In this document: piece after piece, positions 14,685-20,113 of the stretch
How the letters are laid out: every line of letters starts with the position of its first letter
Position numbering within the stretch: the stretch's first letter is position 1
Assembly (NCBI GenBank): GCA_900539715.1
Contig: UQDA01000036.1
Location: forward strand, 1 to 20,113
DNA from: an uncultured Lachnospiraceae bacterium
GTDB taxonomy: Bacteria; Bacillota; Clostridia; Lachnospirales; Lachnospiraceae
Direction of reading: 5' to 3'
Length of the DNA stretch: 20,113 nt
Notes under the pieces: model-generated
Databases searched by the model: none
The model's input: the letters and a program-made list of their open reading frames with translations, nothing else
Told to the model about the DNA's origin: nothing
Program-made: the position numbers and the translations under genes

Positions 14685-15251
14685 TTATTTTTCTCTCTTA
14701 AAAATTCCTTCAAAAAACGAAATTACGCTGTTTTTCAAATCCAGCCAGAAATGCTGGGCTGTATCCTTTACCACAGCCTTTGCCGCCTCTTTGACCGGTT
14801 CTACTATCTGGTCCTGAATTGCTTCCCCGACAGGCCCTGTCAGTTCTTTTTCTGCAATCTCCATCACATTATCCGCCAGAGCGTCCCCATATTCATCATA
14901 CAGCCTTTCCGCCATCGTGATAACCGCGTCATGGTCGAGTCCCAGGCTATCCAGCGCTTTTATCGCTGAGGCAATTTCATCCTTTACCCCGTCACCGATC
15001 TTCACGCCAAACGCCTCTTCACCCTCTGAGATTGCCGCTAGAATGTCCTCCCGGTCTGAAAACTCCCCCGCATCCCATTTTTCCTTCACATAACTCAAAA
15101 GCTTTGAAAGCTCCTCATCGCTCAGCGACTTTACGGTTGTTTCCGTCTCCGCTGCCCGACTTTTTTCAGCCGCCTCTGCCTCTGACGCGGCAAACGGTGC
15201 CGCTGTCAGCGCTGCTGCCAGCACCAGTGCATACCATCTCTTTCCTTTCAA
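14685..15251 (-). CDS. Small secreted protein of unknown function
   Basis: A 188-residue protein I do not recognise. It starts with a clear signal peptide (KGKRW, then a hydrophobic run ALVLAAALTAAPFAA, with likely cleavage after the SEAEA region near residue 28). The mature part is acidic and rich in short amphipathic helices, ending in a more basic, aromatic tail (FWLDLKNSVISFFEGIFKREK). No cysteines, LPXTG or catalytic motif is visible. The start is TTG at 15251: AAAGGAG lies 6 nt upstream, and the nearby ATG is out of frame and stops at once. It is 11 nt behind the hydrolase gene and 12 nt ahead of ldhA, so it is almost certainly co-transcribed with them. Confidence 0.8.
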   Translation of the reverse strand: MKGKRWYALVLAAALTAAPFAASEAEAAEKSRAAETETTVKSLSDEELSKLLSYVKEKWDAGEFSDREDILAAISEGEEAFGVKIGDGVKDEIASAIKALDSLGLDHDAVITMAERLYDEYGDALADNVMEIAEKELTGPVGEAIQDQIVEPVKEAAKAVVKDTAQHFWLDLKNSVISFFEGIFKREK

Positions 15252-15262
15252 ATCATGCTCCT

Positions 15263-16213
15263 TTACGCCATATTTTCTACTGTCTTTTGTATCCAGGAAA
15301 GAATGTCCTGTTCCACCTGTTTCCGTCCTTTTTCGTTGAGTATCTCATGGCGCATTCCCGGATAGAGCACGTATTCCACGTGCTTCATCCCCCAGTCTTG
15401 ATATTTCTGCACCACCCGCAGCACCGCTTTTCCGCACTCTCCGACAGGATCTCTGTCGCCGGCCACAAACAGTACCGGCAGCTCTTTCGGCAGCTTTTCC
15501 ACACACTCCGGTCTGTGCAGTCTGCTTATCAGCTCGAACAGCGTTTCAAACCCATTTGCCGTAAAAGTAAAGCCGCAGAACGGATCGTCCAGATATTTCT
15601 GCACCTCCTTCCGGTCTCCGGAAAGCCAGTCCATCTGTCCTACTCCGTCTGTAAACGGCTTCTGATAACTTCCAAATGCCAGCTTATCTAAAAGACGGCT
15701 CACATGCTTTTGCCCACGCAACGCTCCCTGAAGCTTTGCCACAGCCTTTGCGACGCATACCATAGCCTTCGGCTGCATCCCGGTTCCCATAACCACCGCG
15801 CCATCGATTCCCGTACCATAGCGGCACAGATAATTACGCAGGATAAAAGATCCCATACTGTGTCCCATGATAAGATACGGAATACCCGGATACTGCTCCT
15901 GCACTGTTTTTTTCAGGCGGTGTACGTCGCGCACCACAACAGTGGCAGCATCCTTTCTGCAAAAATACCCCTTACAGCCATCTGCCCCCAGACTTTTACC
16001 GTGTCCCAGATGGTCTTCGCCTGTCACCAGAATGCCGTTATCCGTCAAAAGCTTTGCCAGACGCTCATAGCGTTCTACATATTCAGCCATGCCGTGTACG
16101 ACCTGCATAATACACACGGGTTCTGTATCCGGAATCCACTTTACCGCATGTATCTTTGTTTCATTGTCCCTTGACAGAAAATAAAACTCCTCTTTTTTCA
16201 TTTGAACCCCCAT
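15263..16213 (-). CDS. Alpha/beta hydrolase (monoacylglycerol lipase / lysophospholipase type)
   Basis: A 316-residue serine hydrolase of the Hydrolase_4/S33 group. The catalytic triad is S119 in GHSMGS, D255 in GDRDP and H289 in MRHE; the oxyanion region is VVHGMAEY and the family landmark DHLGHGKS. No signal peptide is seen, so it is probably cytoplasmic, acting on acyl glycerols or lysolipids. Two starts are possible: ATG 16213 (GGA just upstream) or ATG 16201 (GGGGG upstream). The better GAGGGAGG site lies 57 nt upstream of the first, behind a large hairpin. It is the first gene of an operon with the secreted protein, ldhA and the YesL-like gene, driven by a promoter at 16357-16385. Confidence 0.9.
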   Translation of the reverse strand: MGVQMKKEEFYFLSRDNETKIHAVKWIPDTEPVCIMQVVHGMAEYVERYERLAKLLTDNGILVTGEDHLGHGKSLGADGCKGYFCRKDAATVVVRDVHRLKKTVQEQYPGIPYLIMGHSMGSFILRNYLCRYGTGIDGAVVMGTGMQPKAMVCVAKAVAKLQGALRGQKHVSRLLDKLAFGSYQKPFTDGVGQMDWLSGDRKEVQKYLDDPFCGFTFTANGFETLFELISRLHRPECVEKLPKELPVLFVAGDRDPVGECGKAVLRVVQKYQDWGMKHVEYVLYPGMRHEILNEKGRKQVEQDILSWIQKTVENMA

Positions 16214-16224
16214 TCCGAAGCGCA

Positions 16225-16266
16225 GCTGTGTAAAAAATAAGCCGTCAGGCTTATTTTTTACACAGC
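16225..16266. terminator. Perfect 19-bp palindrome in the hydrolase leader (terminator or attenuator)
   Basis: Arms GCTGTGTAAAAAATAAGCC (16225-16243) and its exact complement (16248-16266) around a 4-nt GTCA loop. Each side contains a TTATTTTTT run, so it could terminate in either direction. It lies between a GAGGGAGG site (16277-16270) and the hydrolase start at 16213. Confidence 0.75.
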
Positions 16267-16356
16267 ATACCTCCCTCAGTACAGAAAAGACCGCAGCAAG
16301 AAAACACCTGCTGCCTTTTTTGACAGCGCTTTCTCTTCTGCGGCCCTCACTTTTTT

Positions 16357-16385
16357 ACTATATCACGAACCGGTTCTGCGGTCAA
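16357..16385 (-). promoter_or_regulatory. Strong promoter of the hydrolase-ldhA operon
   Basis: On the - strand, TTGACC (16385-16380), a 17-nt spacer, and TATAGT (16362-16357), immediately after the metG stop. The leader would be about 135 nt and holds a GCAGCA/TGCTGC hairpin (16293-16314) followed by a short T-rich run, then the large palindrome. Confidence 0.7.
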
Positions 16386-16388
16386 CCG

Positions 16389-18350
16389 TTACGCGATTTC
16401 AGCACCTGCAGGCATCTTCTTTTCAGGCGTCATCAACGCCAGATTTCCTTCCGCATCCTCCGCGCACAAAAGCATACCCTCAGACAGCACTCCCGCAAGC
16501 TTTGCCGGCTTCAGATTCACTAATACCATAACCTTCTTACCGACCATCTCTTCTGCGCTGTAATGCTGCTTGATACCGGAAACGATCTGCTTTATCTGAT
16601 TGCCGATTTTTACCTGGGAGCACAGAAGCTTTTTGGACTTGGGAACTTCCTTGCATTCGATTATCTCGCCTACCGCAAACTGCAGCTTCTCAAAATCATC
16701 AAAGGTTATCTCCGGCTTTATCTCCAGCTCTATTACATCCTCTTCCTCGGCAGCCGCTTCCTCCGGTGCTTTTCTCGCCGCAAACATCGCTTCCGCCTTT
16801 TCCAGCACTTCCTTCATATCCAGACGTGCAAACAGTATCTCCGGCTTGTCCGTCACCTGATTGCCTGACTCATAGAGACCGAATTCCGTACACTCTTCAA
16901 AGCTTCTGAGCTTTGTATTCAGCTGTGCCGCAATCTTCTCTGCTGTAGAAGGCATGAAGGGCTCCAGCAGAGAAGCGCCTATCATGATGCCCTCTACCAG
17001 ATTATACAGCACCGTGGAAAGACGGTCTGCCTTTTCGGGAGATTTTGCCAGTACCCACGGCTCCGTCTCGTCGATATATTTGTTGCAGCGTTTGAACAGT
17101 GCGAAAATCTCAGTCATCGCATCTGCAACTCTCCAATCCTCCATCTTAGCGGCAGCTTTCGCGTAAGCGCCCGTCGCAACAGCCTTCAGCTCCTCATCTA
17201 CCGCTTCCGCAGCACCCTTGTCAGCCACAACGCCGCCGAAATATTTATTGCTCATGGAAATTGTGCGGTTAACAAGATTTCCGAGCGTATTTGCCAGGTC
17301 GGAGTTTAAGCGCTCCACCATCAGCTCCCAGCTGATAACGCCATCATTTTCAAAGGGCATTTCATGCAGCACAAAATAACGTACCGCATCCACACCGAAA
17401 AAGTCCACCAGGTCATCCGCATAAAGCACATTCCCCTTGGATTTGCTCATCTTACCGTCGCCCTGCAAAAGCCACGGGTGCCCGAATACCTGCTTCGGCA
17501 AAGGCTCGCCCAGCGCCATCAAAAAGATAGGCCAGTATATCGTATGGAAACGGATGATATCTTTTCCAATAAGATGCAGATCTGCCGGCCACAGCTTTTT
17601 GTACTGTTCATTGCTATTTCCGTCCGCGTCATAGCCGATGCCCGTGATATAGTTTGTCAGGGCGTCCAGCCATACATAAACCACATGTCTGTCGTCAAAA
17701 TCGACCGGGATGCCCCATTTAAAGGACGTTCTGGATACGCACAGGTCCTGCAGGCCCGGAAGCAGGAAGTTGTTCATCATCTCGTTTTTGCGGGAAACGG
17801 GCTGGATAAACTCCGGATGGCTGTTGATATGGTCTATCAGCTTCTGAGCATATTTGCTCATTCTGAAAAAGTATGCCTCTTCCTTTGCGGGTTTTACCTC
17901 ACGTCCGCAGTCAGGACACTTGCCGTCCTTTAACTGGGACTGGGTCCAGAAGGACTCGCAGGGCGTACAGTACATTCCCTCATAAGAGCCTTTGTAGATA
18001 TCGCCCTGATCATACAGACGCTTGAAGATTTTCTGAACCTGTTTCTCGTGATCCTCGTCCGTCGTGCGGATGAACTTGTCATAGGAAGTCCCCATCAGAT
18101 CCCAGATGCGCTGTATCTCCGCCGCCGCCTTATCTACATATTCCTTCGGGGTAACGCCGGCCTCGGCTGCCTTTAACTCGATTTTCTGACCATGCTCGTC
18201 TGTTCCTGTCTGGAAAAATACTTCATAGCCGTCTTTTCTCTTAAAACGCGCGATACTGTCCGCTAAAACCGCCTCATAGGTATTACCGATGTGCGGCTTA
18301 CCCGATGCATAGGCGATCGCTGTTGTCATGTAAAATTTGCCTTTGTTCAT
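16389..18350 (-). CDS. metG: Methionine-tRNA ligase
   Basis: Class I synthetase of 653 residues that charges tRNA-Met. The HIGH motif appears as HIGN at 20-23 and KMSKS at 300-304. A single zinc knuckle has cysteines 128, 131, 145 and 148. An anticodon-binding helical domain (about 370-510) is followed by a Glu/Ala-rich linker and an EMAP-type tRNA-binding domain (about 550-653: FAVGEIIECKEVPKSKKLL, IVSGIKQHY, GMLLCAEDAEG). The start is ATG at 18350 with GGAGG 5 nt upstream; the frame extends upstream into leader RNA but has no ribosome site there. Expression is set by the Met T-box leader ahead of it. Length is normal. Confidence 0.97.
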   Translation of the reverse strand: MNKGKFYMTTAIAYASGKPHIGNTYEAVLADSIARFKRKDGYEVFFQTGTDEHGQKIELKAAEAGVTPKEYVDKAAAEIQRIWDLMGTSYDKFIRTTDEDHEKQVQKIFKRLYDQGDIYKGSYEGMYCTPCESFWTQSQLKDGKCPDCGREVKPAKEEAYFFRMSKYAQKLIDHINSHPEFIQPVSRKNEMMNNFLLPGLQDLCVSRTSFKWGIPVDFDDRHVVYVWLDALTNYITGIGYDADGNSNEQYKKLWPADLHLIGKDIIRFHTIYWPIFLMALGEPLPKQVFGHPWLLQGDGKMSKSKGNVLYADDLVDFFGVDAVRYFVLHEMPFENDGVISWELMVERLNSDLANTLGNLVNRTISMSNKYFGGVVADKGAAEAVDEELKAVATGAYAKAAAKMEDWRVADAMTEIFALFKRCNKYIDETEPWVLAKSPEKADRLSTVLYNLVEGIMIGASLLEPFMPSTAEKIAAQLNTKLRSFEECTEFGLYESGNQVTDKPEILFARLDMKEVLEKAEAMFAARKAPEEAAAEEEDVIELEIKPEITFDDFEKLQFAVGEIIECKEVPKSKKLLCSQVKIGNQIKQIVSGIKQHYSAEEMVGKKVMVLVNLKPAKLAGVLSEGMLLCAEDAEGNLALMTPEKKMPAGAEIA

Positions 18351-18490
18351 CTCTACCTCCGCTATACAAAATATTCCGGTCCGTAACGGAACGCCCTGCT
18401 CTTCGTTCAGCCAAAAAGTATACGCCAGAGCATACATTTGCACCACACGCAAATGCTGCCATCAGGCAATATCCGGCTTTTGTGCCAAAC

Positions 18491-18534
18491 AAAAAGCCCG
18501 TCCTCTCATTTCTTTCGAAATCAAGAAGACGGGC
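18491..18534 (-). terminator. Intrinsic terminator of the metG T-box leader
   Basis: On the - strand, GCCCGTC (18534-18528) pairs with GACGGGC (18502-18496), with partial further pairing, then TTTTT. It competes with the antiterminator containing the T-box sequence. Confidence 0.85.
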
Positions 18535-18870
18535 ATATCCCCGCGGTACCACTTCCATTCGCATATTCCTCACAGAATATGCCTTTTCGGGTGCTGCCTT
18601 CGCAATACCCTGCCGCTGTAACAGGCGGAACCTGTCGCAGCCTTGCCGCTCATGCATCCGCATGCGTCCGGTTCGGTGCGCCGCTCAGAAGCCATGTTCC
18701 ATCCGCTTCTTCCCAGCCCCTCTCAGCCTCCCGCGCAGTCTCTGTCCGCAATATACGGACACATGTAAACCCTGCCGGTCTGGAGCTCTCTCTGTAAAGC
18801 TTCCCCGGATGTACTCTCTCCATCATCGCTTTTAAATATCTGTAAAAACAGCAGTCCTGCCGTTTTCGAT
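18491..18870 (-). promoter_or_regulatory. T-box riboswitch, methionine-specific, controlling metG
   Basis: The leader senses uncharged tRNA-Met and permits read-through into metG. On the - strand, Stem I begins at GCGATGATGG (18829-18820), has the AGTA of the specifier-loop side, then the AUCCG/CGGAU helix. The 3' side reads GGAAC-AUG-G, with AUG at 18695-18693, aligning with GAAA-GGC of the glycine T-box. The T-box sequence TGGTACCGCG is at 18551-18542. The terminator with GCCCGTC arms (18534-18528 and 18502-18496) is followed by TTTTT. Bases 18351-18490, between the terminator and metG, form the rest of the leader; I see no other gene there. Confidence 0.93.
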
Positions 18871-18876
18871 ATGCCT

Positions 18877-18905
18877 ACAGTAGCACAAATATACGATACT
18901 GTCAA
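18877..18905 (-). promoter_or_regulatory. Promoter of the metG T-box transcript
   Basis: On the - strand, consensus TTGACA (18905-18900), a 17-nt spacer, and TACTGT (18882-18877). It lies 27 nt after the S1-protein stop and places the transcript start near 18870. Confidence 0.75.
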
Positions 18906-18931
18906 TCTCCATCCCGCAACTATAGCTGATA

Positions 18932-19882
18932 TCAGAATTTCAACCCTTTGAGCAGATCGCCCAGAGATGTCCCTACGGACTCTTTCGAGCTGTATTCCGC
19001 TGCCTGCTTTTCTTCTATCTCATCCGGTTCTGCACTCTCTGCCGCCGCCTTAATGCTCAGGCTTATCTTGCCGTCGTTTGTATTGAGCACCTTGACCTTT
19101 ACCACATCGCCGACCGAAAGCACCTCTGACGGCTTTTTCAGACGGCGCTGGCTGATCTGGGAAATATGAACAAGGCCGCTCAGCCCGTCGCCCAGGTCCA
19201 CAAACGCTCCATAAGGCATCAGACTTTCCACGCGCCCCTCCAGAATGCTTCCGGGCACTATCATGGAAATCTTATGGTTTAAACGCTCTGCCTCTTCCTC
19301 CTTCAAAACATCCTTTGCGGAAAGCACGAGCTTTTCACGTTCGGCATCCACAGTGATTACACGGACGCGGAGCGTTTTCCCCACAAAGCCCTCCGTTTCC
19401 TCCACATAATCAAGCGCGAGCTGGGAAGCCGGGATAAATCCGCGAATGCCCTCCACGAATGCCACAACACCCTGATTTACCGCCTCGCTTACCTTTACCG
19501 CAAGTATCTTTTTTTCTTCCTGATATGCCAAAAGCCTGTCCCAGCCCAGCGTCTGTGCTGCTTCCACGCAGGAGAGCGCGATATTTCCCGCTCCGTCGTC
19601 TTTTTTTACTACCGTACCTTCCAGCTTATCTCCTATATGAACATCCGCCAGGATTGAAAATCCGGGATCGCGGCTCAAATCCTCCGCTTTTATCACACCC
19701 GGGGCATAATATCCCAAATCAAGCGTTACTTCCGTCTCATTTACGCCAATGACCGTCCCTGAAATCACATCCCCCTCATTCACTGTCCGGAAAGATGCCT
19801 CCAACTCCTTCTGATAATCCGCCATCGTCTCTGTAGGCAGTTCCTCCTGTACGTCTGCGATTCCTTTTTTCTGCTCTTCCAA
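18932..19882 (-). CDS. S1 RNA-binding domain protein (ribosomal protein S1 homologue)
   Basis: A 316-residue cytoplasmic RNA-binding protein with three S1 repeats, about 35-105 (NEGDVISGTVIGVN), 123-190 (KKILAVKVSEAVNQGVVAFVEGIRGFIPASQL) and 210-279 (PGSILEGRVESLMPYGAFVDLGDGLSGLVHISQI). The third is the most canonical. An acidic linker and a short tail ending LGDLLKGLKF follow. Firmicute S1 proteins are shorter than the six-domain E. coli S1 and their role in translation start is less certain. The start is TTG at 19882, chosen because AGGAGG lies 8 nt upstream and no ATG gives a better fit. It is a single-gene unit upstream of the metG promoter; no terminator is obvious in between. Confidence 0.88.
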   Translation of the reverse strand: MEEQKKGIADVQEELPTETMADYQKELEASFRTVNEGDVISGTVIGVNETEVTLDLGYYAPGVIKAEDLSRDPGFSILADVHIGDKLEGTVVKKDDGAGNIALSCVEAAQTLGWDRLLAYQEEKKILAVKVSEAVNQGVVAFVEGIRGFIPASQLALDYVEETEGFVGKTLRVRVITVDAEREKLVLSAKDVLKEEEAERLNHKISMIVPGSILEGRVESLMPYGAFVDLGDGLSGLVHISQISQRRLKKPSEVLSVGDVVKVKVLNTNDGKISLSIKAAAESAEPDEIEEKQAAEYSSKESVGTSLGDLLKGLKF

Positions 19883-19997
19883 ATTCTTATCCTCCTCTGT
19901 TTCCCGGCGCTGCCGCGCCCCCGTTTTCTTTTTAGTTTAGCACTCCATGCTGTTAAATTCCAGCCCGTTCGTTTCATTTACGGGAATCCCTTCGCTT

Positions 19998-20113
19998 GTG
20001 AACTACCCATTGTCTAAAGCCAATGGGCTTCCTGCTTCGCAGACCTCGTAACCTACTACCTACTATCTCCACAGGCGTTAATTCGGGCAGTCCCTGCCCT
20101 ATATTATTATTTT
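19998..20113 (-). mobile_element. IS200/IS605-type element, 3' end (omega-RNA-like region), cut by window edge
   Basis: Read on the - strand, the sequence holds a chain of short hairpins: GGGCAG/CTGCCC (20099-20085), CTGC/GCAG (20042-20032) and CCCATTG/CAATGGG (20027-20006), ending in GGGTAGTTCAC at about 19998. This is the layout of the right end of IS605-family tnpB elements, where the tnpB 3' end overlaps the guide RNA scaffold. The next bases, from 19997 leftward (AAGCGAAGGGATTCCC), would be the flank-derived guide. The other end and any tnpA lie outside. Confidence 0.72.
20014..20113 (-). pseudogene. Decayed C-terminus of a TnpB-like protein
   Basis: In one - strand frame, 20100 to 20014 reads RAGTARINACGDSR, two TAG stops (20058-20053), then VTRSAKQEAHWL and TAG. 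Both the AGTARINACGD stretch and the KQEA ending resemble TnpB C-termini. Two further in-frame TAA stops lie at 20109-20104, just upstream. The frame is therefore broken at least twice in the visible part. The element could have been functional only with a different upstream sequence. Assignment is from motif memory, not a search. Confidence 0.6.

Noticed and set aside
15032..15691. 219-codon open frame on the + strand
   Set aside because: Spans the antisense of two co-transcribed genes; Pro/His/Leu-rich composition and no start signal.
16293..16320. GCAGCA/TGCTGC hairpin followed by CTTTTTTG as a + strand terminator
   Set aside because: No + strand gene ends here; it is better seen as part of the hydrolase leader on the - strand.
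18298..18835. Overlapping open frames on both strands upstream of metG
   Set aside because: The region is the T-box leader RNA; its structure and conserved sequence explain it better than coding.

Overview
The window looks like chromosomal DNA from a low-to-mid GC Firmicute, most likely a gut-type Lachnospiraceae (Clostridia). Grounds: strong AGGAGG-type ribosome sites, GTG and TTG starts, a T-box leader on metG, an orphan UgpC/MsmK ATPase, and DUF1846, YitT, DUF378, DegV and YesL proteins. This placement is inference from gene content. No rRNA, tRNA, CRISPR array or prophage was seen.

Layout. 1-959 (-): 5' part of ftsH, cut by the window edge. 960-1363: ftsH promoter, composite palindromic repeat copy 1, and the promoter of a DUF1846 gene (1364-2848, +). 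2958-4293 (-): YitT-family membrane protein and a small DUF378 protein. 4490-5569 (+): M24 Xaa-Pro peptidase. 5570-5811: a terminator and repeat copy 2. 5812-6753 (+): a protein I do not recognise. 10393-6816 (-): closely packed run of CdaR-type regulator, EF-Tu-domain-2-like/SUFU fusion, DegV, and TetR regulator. 10597-11424 (+): PHP histidinol-phosphatase, divergent from CdaR. 12607-11498 (-): ugpC. 16213-12850 (-): operon of alpha/beta hydrolase, small secreted protein, ldhA and YesL-like membrane protein. 18350-16389 (-): metG with a Met-specific T-box leader. 19882-18932 (-): three-domain S1 protein. 19998-20113 (-): decayed 3' end of an IS200/IS605-type tnpB with its omega-RNA-like hairpins.

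Functional picture. Much of the window is housekeeping: proteolysis, Met-tRNA charging, S1-type RNA binding, sugar-uptake energisation, D-lactate formation, peptide and histidinol-phosphate metabolism. The features that best deserve a second look are non-coding: a two-copy composite palindromic element whose inner cassette sits in opposite orientation relative to a shared 39-nt arm; a perfect 19-bp palindrome between a Shine-Dalgarno-like site and the hydrolase start; a 14-nt direct repeat over both divergent -10 boxes of cdaR-like/php; and the tnpB/omega-RNA remnant. Among proteins, the SUFU fusion and the 313-residue unknown stand out.
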